Part shown: in pieces, positions 30,024 to 39,539 of the stretch
Numbering within the stretch: the first letter of the stretch is position 1
Layout of the letters: each line of letters opens with the position of its first letter
Assembly (NCBI GenBank): GCA_963789535.1
Contig: CAWBKU010000003.1
Coordinates: forward strand, 124,001 to 188,000
Direction of reading: 5' to 3'
DNA: 64,000 nt
DNA from: CAVXHQ01 sp963789535
Lineage (GTDB): Bacteria; Pseudomonadota; Alphaproteobacteria; Rhodobacterales; Rhodobacteraceae
Program-made: the position numbers and the translations under genes
The notes under the pieces: model-generated
Database searches by the model: none
Told to the model about the DNA's origin: nothing
Seen by the model: only the letters and a program-made list of their open reading frames with translations

Positions 30024-30631
30024 GCCGGGACCGCGCGGGCGCGGGCGGCCCCGATTTCGGCGAGATCGAGAAAGTTCTGCAACAGCGCGTGGCCATGCTC
30101 CGAGGCGATGCTCTCGGGGTGGAACTGCACGCCGTGGATCGGCAGGCTGCGGTGCGAGAGGCCCATGATCGTGCCATCCTCGAGCCATGCCGTCACCTCG
30201 AGAGCGTCGGGCAGGGTGGTGCGCTCGACGACGAGAGAGTGATAGCGCGTCGCTTTGAGGGGGGATGGCAAGCCTTTGAAAAGGCTTCGTCCCGCGTGGT
30301 GCATCGCGCCTGTCTTGCCGTGTACGATCTCGTGGCAGCGCACGACCGCACCGCCGAACGCCGCGCCGATGGTCTGGTGCCCGAGGCACACCCCGAGGAG
30401 CGGCAGGCGGGCCTCTGCCGCCGCGCGCGTGAGGTCGAGGCAGATGCCCGCCTGCGCCGGATCGCAGGGCCCGGGCGACAGCACGATGGCTGCGGGCCGC
30501 AGGGCGAGTGCGCCCGCGACGTCGATCCTGTCGTTGCGGTGGACGACGACGTCGGCCCCAAGCTCGCCCAGATAGTGGACGAGGTTGAAGGTAAAGCTGT
30601 CGTAGTTGTCGATCAGCAGGATCTGGGTCAT
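30020..30631 (-). CDS. trpG: Anthranilate synthase component II (glutamine amidotransferase)
   Basis: Supplies ammonia from glutamine to TrpE. 203 residues: MTQILLIDNYDSFTFNLVHY start, oxyanion region SPGPCDP, nucleophile Cys in LGVCLGHQ, and His-Glu in VQFHPESIAS. ATG 30631 matches the family. Its stop overlaps trpD (ATGA). trpE is not adjacent: a polysaccharide deacetylase gene on the other strand lies between them. Confidence 0.96.
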   Translation of the reverse strand: MTQILLIDNYDSFTFNLVHYLGELGADVVVHRNDRIDVAGALALRPAAIVLSPGPCDPAQAGICLDLTRAAAEARLPLLGVCLGHQTIGAAFGGAVVRCHEIVHGKTGAMHHAGRSLFKGLPSPLKATRYHSLVVERTTLPDALEVTAWLEDGTIMGLSHRSLPIHGVQFHPESIASEHGHALLQNFLDLAEIGAARARAVPA

Positions 30632-30828
30632 CGGGCCATCGCTGTGTTGCGGCGGAAACGGGCGCGTCCGGGCCGGAAGCAAAGTTGGGGCTACCCCCGG
30701 CGGACATGGTCACGGTATAGTCGGCGCCAGTCGGGGGCCGCAAGGCTTTGCACGGCACGGTCCCCGCACCGGCGCGGCACCTGTGCCGGACGGCTGACGA
30801 AGAGCAAGAACGCGAGCGAGGCGAGCAG

Positions 30829-32526
30829 GTGTTGAAAGGTATTCTGGGCGGCGGGTTCTGGGGCGTCGTCGTGGCGGGCGTATCGCTGGGAACTGCGTCG
30901 CTGGTGGCCGAGCAGCCCGCGGGCAGTGCGCCGCCGTCGGCGCCGAGCGTCGACGCGCCCGCCGGTCTCGGCGTGACGGAGGGCCTGCGTCCTCAATCCG
31001 ATCTGCCCGCGCGCGTGGCCGACGCGGGCGGCGCGCCGCAACCCTCGGACACGCCGCAGGTCTCGGTCGAGACGGCGACGGTGCGCGCCACGGTCCCCGA
31101 CACCACGCCGCCCGAGGCGCCCGATGCCGCGCAGTCGACCGCTGGCCTCGATGCGCCCGAGATCGCTGCGGCGGCCCCGATCGCCGTGGCGCCCGACGCG
31201 CCCGTGCTGCCCAATCCGCAGGCCGCCGCACCGCAGGTGCCTGCACAGGAGGCGGACGTGATGCTCGAGACGACGACGCCGCCGTTGCCCGACCCGGAAC
31301 CGGAGGTGGTGACGGTCGCCGATCCGGAGGACGCCGACCCTGCACCCGAGGTCGACGGCGGCACCGAGGCGGTCATCATCGAGGCGCCGGAGGCATTGGA
31401 CCCCCCGACCGGTATCGACCCGGATATCGTCATCGTCGCAGAGGGCGCACCCGAACCGGCGCCCGTGGCGCGTGAAGAGCCTGCACCGACCGCGCCGGTC
31501 GGCGAAGCGACGACCGGGGCGCCGCAGAACGATATCGAGACGGACCCCCGGACCGAAACCGGAACCGCAGAGGACGGGCCGGACGTCGGGCCCGAGGTGC
31601 GAGCAGGCGTCGTCCCGCCCGCCGATGAACCGCAGGAAACGATCGTCCTCGTCGATCCCGACCCCCCCGTGCTTTCCGAAAGTGACGGGCCGGATCCGAC
31701 GGACGGTCCCCGCATCGCGCTGCGCGGCGACGCCGCGACCCTGCCGGGCGCGGGTGCCGATATCCGGGTCATCCGGCCCGGCACCGGAACGGAGCCCGAA
31801 CCCGAAGACCCCTCCGGCGCGCAAGATACCGGCGAGGTATCGCCGGTCGATCCGGACGCGCCCGCACTGGTGAGATATGCCGAACCGCTCGATAATCCGG
31901 ACGGCCTGCCGCTCGTCGGTGTCATCCTGATCGACGACGGTGTCCTCGCGGGGGCGACGCCTGCGATATCGGGTCTGCCGTTCGAGGTGACGATCGCCAT
32001 CGACCCGACGGCACCCGGGGCGGCGGACCGGATGGCCGCCTACCGCGCCGCGGGGATCGAGGTCATGGCGCTCGCGCGGTTGCCGCAGGGCGCTACGCCG
32101 GCCGACGCCGAGGTCGCCCTCGAGGCCGCGTTCCGTGCCGTGCCCGAGGCGGTGGGCCTGCTCGACGCGGGCGTCGCGGGCCTTGGGGACACGCGCGAGG
32201 TCGTGGTGCAGGCGATGGCGCGGCTGGCGTCGGACGGGCGCGGCTTCGTGACGGCGGCGCAGGGCCTGAACTCGGCGTTGCGCGCCGCCGAGGCAGCGTC
32301 GGTGCCCGCGGGCCTCATCTACCGCGATCTCGATGCCGAGGATCAGACGGCACAGGTGATCCGCCGGTTCCTCGATCAGTCGGCGTTCCGCGCGGGCCAG
32401 CAAAGCGGCGTGATCCTGCTCGGGCGGGTGCGGGCCGATACGCTGTCGGCGCTGTCGCTCTGGGGGACGGCGAACCGGGCGGGACAGGTGATGCTGGCGC
32501 CGATCAGCCATGTGCTGAGGCCCTGA
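30829..32526 (+). CDS. Divergent polysaccharide deacetylase family protein with long disordered linker
   Basis: A 565-residue protein with an N-terminal transmembrane or signal-anchor segment (residues 4-22, ILGGGFWGVVVAGVSLGTA), about 320 residues of Pro/Ala/Glu/Asp-rich low-complexity sequence, and a C-terminal domain of ~215 residues related to the divergent polysaccharide deacetylase (YibQ-like) family: LVGVILIDDG, then LPFEVTIAIDPTA, and RDLDAEDQ. It is likely periplasmic and may act on cell-wall glycans, though metal ligands are not evident. The GTG at 30829, after a GAGG-rich site, best fits. It lies between trpG and trpE, divergent from the first. Confidence 0.8.
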   Translation: MLKGILGGGFWGVVVAGVSLGTASLVAEQPAGSAPPSAPSVDAPAGLGVTEGLRPQSDLPARVADAGGAPQPSDTPQVSVETATVRATVPDTTPPEAPDAAQSTAGLDAPEIAAAAPIAVAPDAPVLPNPQAAAPQVPAQEADVMLETTTPPLPDPEPEVVTVADPEDADPAPEVDGGTEAVIIEAPEALDPPTGIDPDIVIVAEGAPEPAPVAREEPAPTAPVGEATTGAPQNDIETDPRTETGTAEDGPDVGPEVRAGVVPPADEPQETIVLVDPDPPVLSESDGPDPTDGPRIALRGDAATLPGAGADIRVIRPGTGTEPEPEDPSGAQDTGEVSPVDPDAPALVRYAEPLDNPDGLPLVGVILIDDGVLAGATPAISGLPFEVTIAIDPTAPGAADRMAAYRAAGIEVMALARLPQGATPADAEVALEAAFRAVPEAVGLLDAGVAGLGDTREVVVQAMARLASDGRGFVTAAQGLNSALRAAEAASVPAGLIYRDLDAEDQTAQVIRRFLDQSAFRAGQQSGVILLGRVRADTLSALSLWGTANRAGQVMLAPISHVLRP

Positions 32527-32536
32527 CCGGTCTGAA

Positions 32537-32583
32537 TCGAATTCTTCGAAAGAATTCGACGTCGATTTCTTTCGAAGAAATCG
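32537..32583. terminator. Twin hairpins between convergent genes
   Basis: Two perfect stem-loops: TCGAATTCTT / AAGAATTCGA with loop CGA (32537-32559), and CGATTTCTT / AAGAAATCG with loop TCG (32563-32583). They fill the 64-nt gap between the convergent deacetylase and trpE stops, so a bidirectional terminator is likely. They can also refold into one longer stem, 32545-32576 (TTCGAAAGAA with TTCTTTCGAA), so alternative structures exclude each other. Confidence 0.75.
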
Positions 32584-32590
32584 TTCAGGG

Positions 32591-34099
32591 TCAGCCGTTG
32601 TCGCGCCGGAATGTGGTGGCGTCCGCCGCCGCGCGCCGGATCGCGTTGGACTTGTGCACCGTCTCCTCGAATTCGGCCTGCGCATCGCTGTCGTAGACGA
32701 TACCGCCGCCGGCCTGGATATAGAGCACCTCGTCCTTGAGGACCGCCGTGCGCAGCGCGATGCACATGTCCATGTCGCCGTTCGCCGCGAAATAGCCGAC
32801 GCCGCCGCCGTAGATGCCGCGCTTTTCGGGCTCGAGTTCGTCGATGATCTGCATTGCCCGCACTTTCGGCGCGCCCGACACCGTGCCCGCGGGCATGCCG
32901 GCAAAGAACGCCGACAGCGCGTCCTCGCCGTCGGCCAGTTCGCCGACCACGTTCGAGACGATGTGCATGACGTGGCTGTAGCGCTCGACGACGAAGGTTT
33001 CGGTCGGGCGGACGGTGCCGATCCGCGACACGCGCCCGGTGTCGTTGCGCCCCAGATCGAGGAGCATCAGGTGCTCGGCCAGTTCCTTGGGATCGGCGAG
33101 CAGGTCTGCCTCGAAGGCGCGGTCGGCCTCTGGCGTGGCGCCGCGGGGCCGTGTGCCTGCGATGGGGCGGATCGTGACCTGTGATCCTTTCACCTGGACG
33201 AGGATCTCGGGGCTGGCGCCGACGACGTGGAAGGTGCCGAAATTGAAGTAGAACATGTAGGGCGAGGGGTTGGTGCGCCGCAGCGAGCGGTAGAGGGCGA
33301 AGGGCGCCTCGTGGAACGGTTGCGCCCAGCGTTGAGAGGGCACCACCTGAAAGATGTCGCCCGCGCGGATGTAGTCCTTTGCCCGTTCGACCGCCGCGCG
33401 GTAGGCGTCGGGGGTGAAGTTCGACACCGGCTCTGCATCCGCCACCGGCGCGCTCTGCGCCCGCGCCTCGGTCGGGACGGCGCGGTCGAGGGCGCGTTGC
33501 GCGTCCATCACCCGCTCTGCCGCCTGCGCATAGGCGGCACGAGGGGTAAGTCCGGCACCCGCCCAGGCCGGTGCGACGAGGATCACCTCGCCCTTGACCC
33601 CGTCGAGGACGGCCATCACCGAGGGCCGCATCAGGACGGCATCGGGCACGTCGAGGGGGTCGGGGTTCACGTCCGGCAGATGCTCGATCAGCCGGATCAT
33701 GTCGTAGCCGAGATAGCCGAAGAGGCCCGCGGCAGCGGCCGGAAGGTCGTCCGGCAGATCGATCCTGCATTCGGCGATCAGGGCGCGCAGAGAGGCGAGC
33801 GGGTTCGCCGCCTCCTCGACGAAGGCCGTATCGTCGTAGCGCGCCGTCCGGTTCAGGCGCGCGGTCGTGCCGCGACAATCCCAGATCAGATCGGGGTTGA
33901 AGCCGACCATCGAATAGCGCCCGCGCACCTCGCCGCCGGTCACACTCTCGAGCATGAAGGCGTGTTTGCCGGCCCCCGCCAGCCGCAGCATGAGCGACAC
34001 GGGCGTATCGAGGTCGGCGGCGAGGCGGGTATAGACGACCTGATTGCGCCCCGCACCGTAAGCCTGCGCGAAATCGTCGTAGGACGGTAGAAGCGCCAT
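32591..34099 (-). CDS. trpE: Anthranilate synthase component I
   Basis: Chorismate to anthranilate, using ammonia from TrpG. 502 residues. C-terminal chorismate-binding domain shows QVVPSQRW, SPEILVQVKG, IAGTRPRGATPEAD, DLGRNDTGRV, GTVSGAPKVRAM and GGGVGYFAANGDMD. The tryptophan feedback site is near LLESVTGG (here MLESVTGG, residue ~50). Preceded 9 nt away by ppiD on the same strand, a pair conserved in this family. No obvious leader peptide or attenuator is seen upstream. Confidence 0.97.
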   Translation of the reverse strand: MALLPSYDDFAQAYGAGRNQVVYTRLAADLDTPVSLMLRLAGAGKHAFMLESVTGGEVRGRYSMVGFNPDLIWDCRGTTARLNRTARYDDTAFVEEAANPLASLRALIAECRIDLPDDLPAAAAGLFGYLGYDMIRLIEHLPDVNPDPLDVPDAVLMRPSVMAVLDGVKGEVILVAPAWAGAGLTPRAAYAQAAERVMDAQRALDRAVPTEARAQSAPVADAEPVSNFTPDAYRAAVERAKDYIRAGDIFQVVPSQRWAQPFHEAPFALYRSLRRTNPSPYMFYFNFGTFHVVGASPEILVQVKGSQVTIRPIAGTRPRGATPEADRAFEADLLADPKELAEHLMLLDLGRNDTGRVSRIGTVRPTETFVVERYSHVMHIVSNVVGELADGEDALSAFFAGMPAGTVSGAPKVRAMQIIDELEPEKRGIYGGGVGYFAANGDMDMCIALRTAVLKDEVLYIQAGGGIVYDSDAQAEFEETVHKSNAIRRAAADATTFRRDNG

Positions 34100-34108
34100 C
34101 GTCGCGCC

Positions 34109-35953
34109 CTAGCGGTAAAGGTCGTGAACGGCGGCGACGGCGCGGGGATCGATGCTGACGTCCGTCCGGTTGCGCAGGACGCCGGTGTAGGCGGTGTAGA
34201 TGTCCTGTGCGATGCTGCCCGCCGCCTGTGCCGCGATGTCGGCCCGTTCGGCCTGCATCGTCGCGTCCTCGGGGTCGACGGGGGCGATGGCGTCGAGGCG
34301 GACGATCAAGGTGCCGGTCGCGGTCGGCAGGGTCGCGAGATCGCCGGGCGCCATCGCGAAGACCTCCTCCATGAACCCCTCGGGCGTGCCCGCGACGAAA
34401 TCGCGGCGCAGCAGGTTCTCCTGGGTCTGCGTCGCAAGGCCGAGGTCGTCGAAATCGCCGCGCGTGTCGAGGAAGGCGATGAAATCGGCGGCGAGGGCGG
34501 CGACCCGCTCGGCCGTCCGTTCGGCCAACAGGTCGGCGACGACGGTGTCGCGCACCGCGTCGAGCGGCTGCGGGGCGGGCGCCGTCACCGCGTCGACGCG
34601 CAGCGCGAAGATACCGCCGTCGTCGAGTTCCACGAGGGCGGGCCGCGCGTCCGGCTCTGTCGCCGCGATCGTTTCGCGAAAGAGGTCATAGGCGGCGGGG
34701 CCGTCGGTCATCCCCGCGCTCCAGGCGAGCGTACCGAGATCGAGGTCGGTGCGCTCGGCCATGTCCTCGAGGCTGGCACCGCCTGCCAGCAGGTCGGCAA
34801 GTTGCTCTTCGGTATCGGCGATGCGGCGCCGGGCCTGTGCCGTGGCGACCTCGACGGCGAGGTCGTCGCGCGCGTCCTCGAAGGTTACTTCCTGTGCGCC
34901 GAGGACGGCGTTCATCCGGAACAGTGCCGGACCCAGCGGCGTCTCGAACGGGCCGACCACGTCGCCGGGCGCGGCGGCAAAGACCGCCTCGCCGGCCGCA
35001 CCCAGACCGGCCGCGTCCATGTCGCCCATGTCGACGTTCGCCAGATCGAGGCCACGCTCGGCGACCAGATCCTCGAAGTCGATCTCGCCACCCTCGATCC
35101 GCGCCAGTGCCGCCGTCGCGGCCTCGTCGGTGGAGAACACCAGCCGCTCGGTCAGCCGCCGCTCGTCCTGAACGTAGTCGGCGATGCGCTCGTCATAAAG
35201 GGCGCGCAATTCGGCCTCGTCGATCTCGAGGCTGTCAGACAGCATCCCGGGCGTGACCCAGGCATAGGTGACGTCGCGCACCTCGGGGCTGAGGTAGGCG
35301 TCGGCACGCGCCTCGAACCAGGCCGCGACGGCGTCGTCGTCGGGCGCGGCGACCGGGGTCGCGAGGTTCGCTTCGGTGATTTCGGTATAGGTAAAGCTGC
35401 GCCGTTCGCCGGCATGGGCGAGAAGCGTATCGGTGTAGATGGCGGGCGCCTCGATGCCGCTGACCACGGCGCCCTGCAACAGGGCCCGGGCCAGCGTCTC
35501 GCGCAGGCCGGTCTCGTACTCGCGCTCGCTTTCGCCAAGTTGATTGAGGGCCGCGCGATAGGTGGCGCGGTCGAAGGTGCCGTCGAAGCTCTGGAACGCG
35601 GGGGTTCCGCGGACCGCCTGTGCGATGCGCGCGTCCCCCGCCGAGAGGCCGAGCGATGCGGCCTCGTTGTCGAGCACCCGCTCGCGGATGGTCTGTTCGA
35701 TGATGACGTCCTGCTGGCCCAACTGCTCGAGAAAGCCGAGCGTGACCGGTGTGTTGAACGCGCGGCTATACCCGTCGAGGGCCTCGCGGACGTCGTTGGC
35801 ATAGGCCTGGACGGTGATGTCCTTGTCGCCGACAGTGCCGACGGTGCGCGCACCCGCGACGAGGCCGGCGCTGCCGAAACCGATCAGCCCGACGAAGAGG
35901 AGGCCGACGATGATCCAGACGCCGAGCCGGTTGCCGCCCTTGTTCCTGGCCAT
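34109..35953 (-). CDS. ppiD: Peptidylprolyl isomerase, PpiD/SurA-like
   Basis: Membrane-anchored periplasmic folding factor. 614 residues: a short cytoplasmic start, one transmembrane segment at about 10-32 (LGVWIIVGLLFVGLIGFGSA), SurA_N-type helical region (~40-170), and a parvulin-like region around 270-370 with DLANVDMGDMDAAGLGA and GPFETPLGPALFRM. The typical GGDLG motif of active parvulins is degenerate here, so it may act mainly as a chaperone. Upstream of trpE by 9 nt, implying co-transcription, although functionally unrelated. Confidence 0.9.
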   Translation of the reverse strand: MARNKGGNRLGVWIIVGLLFVGLIGFGSAGLVAGARTVGTVGDKDITVQAYANDVREALDGYSRAFNTPVTLGFLEQLGQQDVIIEQTIRERVLDNEAASLGLSAGDARIAQAVRGTPAFQSFDGTFDRATYRAALNQLGESEREYETGLRETLARALLQGAVVSGIEAPAIYTDTLLAHAGERRSFTYTEITEANLATPVAAPDDDAVAAWFEARADAYLSPEVRDVTYAWVTPGMLSDSLEIDEAELRALYDERIADYVQDERRLTERLVFSTDEAATAALARIEGGEIDFEDLVAERGLDLANVDMGDMDAAGLGAAGEAVFAAAPGDVVGPFETPLGPALFRMNAVLGAQEVTFEDARDDLAVEVATAQARRRIADTEEQLADLLAGGASLEDMAERTDLDLGTLAWSAGMTDGPAAYDLFRETIAATEPDARPALVELDDGGIFALRVDAVTAPAPQPLDAVRDTVVADLLAERTAERVAALAADFIAFLDTRGDFDDLGLATQTQENLLRRDFVAGTPEGFMEEVFAMAPGDLATLPTATGTLIVRLDAIAPVDPEDATMQAERADIAAQAAGSIAQDIYTAYTGVLRNRTDVSIDPRAVAAVHDLYR

Positions 35954-36034
35954 GATGTGATGCCTCCCTCGCGTCCGTTCGCGCTGTGAATAGGGGGGCG
36001 GGCGCGGCGGTGCAAGCCTGCGCGGCGCGCGGCG

Positions 36035-37207
36035 TCAGGCGGGCAGGGCGGCGAGACGGTCGAACAGCATGGCGATACCCGCGCGGTCGATGTTGGCGAA
36101 GGCGATGCGCACCTCACGGGCGCCGGCCGGTGCCGCGTGCGGCATGAACATGGTTCCCGGCAGAAGCAGCACACCGGCGTCCCGCACGAGGCGTCGGGCG
36201 AGGGCGTCCGAGGGTTCTGCGAACGGATGCGCGACATAGGCGAAATAGGCGCCACAACCGAGCAGGCGCCAGCCCCGTGCCGCCACCTTGGGGAAATGGT
36301 CGGCGATCGCGGCGCGGCGGTCGAGAATCTCGAGCCGTTCACCCGCCAGCCAGCCGCCCAGGTTCTCCATTCCCCAGAGGGCCGCGCGCTGGCCGAGCTG
36401 GCCCGGGCAGATGGTGACGGTATCGAGGAACTTCTCGACCTCGGCCAGGCGCGCCGCCGAGGCGACCATGGCGCCGACCCGGTGGCCGGTCAGGCGGTAG
36501 GCCTTGGAGAAGGAATAGAGCTGGATCAGCGTCGCCTGCCAGTCGGGCCGCTGAAAGAGCGTGTGGGGCGCGCCGGTGCGGCTGTGGAAATCGCGGTAGG
36601 TCTCGTCGAGGATCAGGGCGATGCCGTGGCGTGCGGCAAGGTCGAAGAAGGCGCCGATCAGCTCTGCGGGATATTCGACGCCGGCGGGATTGTTCGGCGT
36701 CACGAGGCCGATGGCGCGGGTTCGGGGCGTGATCAGCGCGGCAGCGGCGTCCACGTCGGGCAGCAGGTCCGCGCCCGTGGGCAGGGCGACGGTCCGCACC
36801 CCCGCCATGTCGTTCCACATCCGGTGGTTGAAGTAATAGGGCAGCGGCAGGATGACCTCGTCCCCTTCGGCGCAGAGCGTCGTCACCGCGGCGGCATAGG
36901 CCTGATTGCAGCCCGAGGTGATCGCGACCTGATCCGGCGCCACCGCACCGCCGTAGGCCGTGGTCCAGTCCGCCGCCACCCGGTCGCGCAGGGCGGGCAG
37001 GCCGAGGACCGGGCCGTAGAGGTGGGTGCCGTCGTCCTCGACCACCATCCGCGCCATCGCGTGTCGCATGGCGAGCGGCGGCGGCTCGACGGGGGCGGCC
37101 TGACTGACGTTGAGGAGCGGACGGTCTGCCGGGTGGGTGACGCCGTCGAGCCAGCGGCGCGCCTCCATGACGGGCGGGGCAAAGGTGGTGGCGGTGCGCG
37201 GCATCAT
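36035..37207 (-). CDS. PLP-dependent aminotransferase, class I/II
   Basis: 390-residue fold-type I aminotransferase. Seen: ITSGCNQAYAAAVTTL, TPNNPAGVEYPAELI, ILDETYRDFHS, and the Schiff-base Lys in YSFSKAYRLTGHRVG; the final Arg is in GAREVRIAFAN. The sequence is of the aspartate/aromatic aminotransferase-like group; substrate cannot be told. It stands in the minus-strand series between gpt and ppiD with 81-nt gaps on both sides, so it may have its own promoter. Confidence 0.9.
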   Translation of the reverse strand: MMPRTATTFAPPVMEARRWLDGVTHPADRPLLNVSQAAPVEPPPLAMRHAMARMVVEDDGTHLYGPVLGLPALRDRVAADWTTAYGGAVAPDQVAITSGCNQAYAAAVTTLCAEGDEVILPLPYYFNHRMWNDMAGVRTVALPTGADLLPDVDAAAALITPRTRAIGLVTPNNPAGVEYPAELIGAFFDLAARHGIALILDETYRDFHSRTGAPHTLFQRPDWQATLIQLYSFSKAYRLTGHRVGAMVASAARLAEVEKFLDTVTICPGQLGQRAALWGMENLGGWLAGERLEILDRRAAIADHFPKVAARGWRLLGCGAYFAYVAHPFAEPSDALARRLVRDAGVLLLPGTMFMPHAAPAGAREVRIAFANIDRAGIAMLFDRLAALPA

Positions 37208-37288
37208 CGGCGGGCGGTCCTTCTGGTGGCGGTGGAGCCTCCGGCGGGAGTTGTTACGGCAACGTGAAGGCGGGCGGCGCGCGTCAGG

Positions 37289-37801
37289 TCACTTGCCGCG
37301 ATAGGGCTCGACGTATTGCAGGGCCATGTCCCAGGGAAAGAAGATCCACGTGTCCTGGCTGACCCCGGTGATGAAGGTGTCGACCATCGGCTCGCCCTTG
37401 GGCTTGGCATAGACGGTGGCGAAATGCGCGCGCGGATACATCTTGCGCACGATCTCGAGGGTGCGGCCCGAATCGACGAGGTCGTCGACGATCAGGATGC
37501 CGGTGCCGTCGCCCATCAGGTCGGCGTCGGGGCGTTTGAGCACCTCTGCCTCGGACTGGCTCTGGTGGTCATAGCTCTTGACCGAGATCGTGTCGACGCA
37601 CCGGATGTCGAGTTCGCGCGCCACGATCATCGCCGGCGCCATGCCGCCGCGGGTGATGGCCACGACCGCGCGCCAGCCGCCCTCCTCGGGGCCGTGGCCG
37701 TCGAGGCGCCACGCCAGCGCCCGGCTGTCGCGGTGAATCTGGTCCCACGAGATGTGGAACCCCTTTTCATGGGGCAGGCGGGACGGGTCGCGGTCTGGCA
37801 T
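37289..37801 (-). CDS. gpt: Xanthine phosphoribosyltransferase
   Basis: Salvages xanthine and guanine to nucleotides. 170 residues with the PRPP motif ILIVDDLVDSGRTLEIV, AITRGGMAPAMIVARELD and the hood KGEPMVDTFI. Two starts compete: ATG 37819, which overlaps the fabI stop as ATGA, and ATG 37801, which has GGAGAG 5 nt upstream and starts nearer the family N-terminus. I use 37801. Co-transcribed with fabI. Confidence 0.93.
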   Translation of the reverse strand: MPDRDPSRLPHEKGFHISWDQIHRDSRALAWRLDGHGPEEGGWRAVVAITRGGMAPAMIVARELDIRCVDTISVKSYDHQSQSEAEVLKRPDADLMGDGTGILIVDDLVDSGRTLEIVRKMYPRAHFATVYAKPKGEPMVDTFITGVSQDTWIFFPWDMALQYVEPYRGK

Positions 37802-37815
37802 GGGTCTCTCCGCGA

Positions 37816-38622
37816 TCATTCCTTGGTGATGTCCGGCGCGTCGACAGCCTTCATGCCGACGACATGATAGCCTGCGTCGACGTGGAGGTTCTCGCCCGTC
37901 GTGCCCGACCCGAGGTCCGACAGCAGGAACAGGGCGGCCTTGCCGACCTCTTCCTGGGTCACGTTGCGGCGCAGCGGCGAGTTGTATTCGTTCCATTTCA
38001 GGATGTAGCGGAAATCGCCGATACCGCTCGCGGCCAGGGTCTTGATCGGTCCCGCCGAGATGGCGTTGACGCGGATGCCGTCGCTGCCGAGGTCTTCGGC
38101 CAGATACTTCACGCTCGCCTCCAGCGCCGCCTTGGCGACGCCCATGACGTTGTAGTGCGGCATGACCTTTTCGGCGCCATAATAGGTGAGGGTGAGGCAG
38201 GCGCCGCCGTTCGGCATCATCGCGCTGGCGTGTTTCACGACGCTGGTGAACGAGAACACCGATATATCCATCGACATCGCGAAATTCGCGCGGCTGGTGT
38301 CGACATAGCGGCCGCGCAGCTCGTTCTTGTCGGAAAAGCCGATCGCATGGACGATGAAATCGAGGCTGCCCCAGCGGTCCTTCAGCGCCTCGAAGAGGGC
38401 CTCGACCGAGGCCTCGTCGGCGACGTCGCAGGGCAGGATCACGTCCGAGCCGACCTGAGCGGCGAGCGGGCCGACCCGCTTCATCAGCGCCTCGCCCTGA
38501 TAGGAGAACGCGAGTTCCGCGCCCGCGTCGTGCAGTGCGCGCGCGATGCCCCAGGCGATCGACTTGTCGTTGGCGAGCCCCATGATGAGGCCACGCTTGC
38601 CGGCCATGAGATCGTTCGACAT
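37816..38622 (-). CDS. fabI: Enoyl-[acyl-carrier-protein] reductase (NADH)
   Basis: Last reductive step in fatty acid elongation. 268-residue SDR. The family signature GKRGLIMGLANDKSIAWGIA, catalytic Tyr-x6-Lys in HYNVMGVAKAAL, and the triclosan-site loop SGIGDFRYILKW are present. Divergent from pdxH (165-nt spacer), upstream of gpt with overlapping ends. Confidence 0.97.
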   Translation of the reverse strand: MSNDLMAGKRGLIMGLANDKSIAWGIARALHDAGAELAFSYQGEALMKRVGPLAAQVGSDVILPCDVADEASVEALFEALKDRWGSLDFIVHAIGFSDKNELRGRYVDTSRANFAMSMDISVFSFTSVVKHASAMMPNGGACLTLTYYGAEKVMPHYNVMGVAKAALEASVKYLAEDLGSDGIRVNAISAGPIKTLAASGIGDFRYILKWNEYNSPLRRNVTQEEVGKAALFLLSDLGSGTTGENLHVDAGYHVVGMKAVDAPDITKE

Positions 38623-38787
38623 GAGGCACCCCCCGATGCAGGTTCCGTGCCCGCGGGCGCGATGGTTCCCGGCCGGTTTAGGCGATCGGCGGGGGGTTCT
38701 CAAGGCTGCGTGACGGGGGCAGGGATCGCGCTTGCCACCGCCCGCGCTTGGCAGTAGCGGCGGGAGGGCGAACCGGACGGGGGCGGC

Positions 38788-39405
38788 ATGACCGACGAGA
38801 CGAACGACAGAAGCGGCATCTTTGCGGGCAACGACCCCTTTGCCATCGCCCGCCGGTGGCTGGACGAGGCGGCGGCGGTCGAACCGTCGGACCCCAACGC
38901 CATGGCCCTGGCGACCGTCGATGCAGCGGGCCTGCCCAACGTGCGGATGGTCCTGCTCAAGGAGATCGAGGATGCGGCCTTCGTGTTCTATACAAACTAT
39001 GACAGCGCCAAGGCCGCCGAGATCGACGGCGCGGGGACGGCGGCCTTCGTGATGCACTGGAAATCGCTGGCGCGGCAAGTCCGGGTGCGCGGCCGCGTGA
39101 GCCGCGAGGACGGACCGCAGGCGGACGCCTATTATGCCTCGCGTTCGGTGCAGAGCCGTCTCGGGGCCTGGGCGTCCGAGCAGTCGCGGCCCCTGTCGTC
39201 GCGCGGCGCGCTGATGGCCAAGGTCGCGGCGGTGACGGCGGCGAAGGGCCTCGCGCCCGCGCGGCCGCCGTTCTGGGGCGGCTACCGGATCGTGCCGGTC
39301 GAGGTCGAGTTCTGGGCTGACGGCGCGTACCGGCTGCACGACCGGTTCCGCTGGACGCGGCGCGACGTCACCGGCACATGGGACATTGCCCGCCTGAACC
39401 CCTGA
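38788..39405 (+). CDS. pdxH: Pyridoxamine 5'-phosphate oxidase
   Basis: FMN-dependent last step of PLP synthesis and salvage. 205 residues. FMN and substrate motifs: AMALATVDAAGLPNVRMVLLK, FVFYTNYDSAKAAEI, WKSLARQVRVRG, YYASRSVQSRLGAWASEQS and VEFWADGAYRLHDRFRWTR. Starts at ATG 38788. Divergent from fabI. Confidence 0.96.
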   Translation: MTDETNDRSGIFAGNDPFAIARRWLDEAAAVEPSDPNAMALATVDAAGLPNVRMVLLKEIEDAAFVFYTNYDSAKAAEIDGAGTAAFVMHWKSLARQVRVRGRVSREDGPQADAYYASRSVQSRLGAWASEQSRPLSSRGALMAKVAAVTAAKGLAPARPPFWGGYRIVPVEVEFWADGAYRLHDRFRWTRRDVTGTWDIARLNP

Positions 39406-39539
39406 TCCATTCGAGCCGTTCGCGGCGATGTCCGGGCGTTGCGCGATCCGAAACTTATTTCCCTCTTCCGCCGTGCCTTCGGCGCGGGCACGACCGATAT
39501 CGTCGCCCGACGGCGATCGGTCCGGGAGGAGACGGTGCA

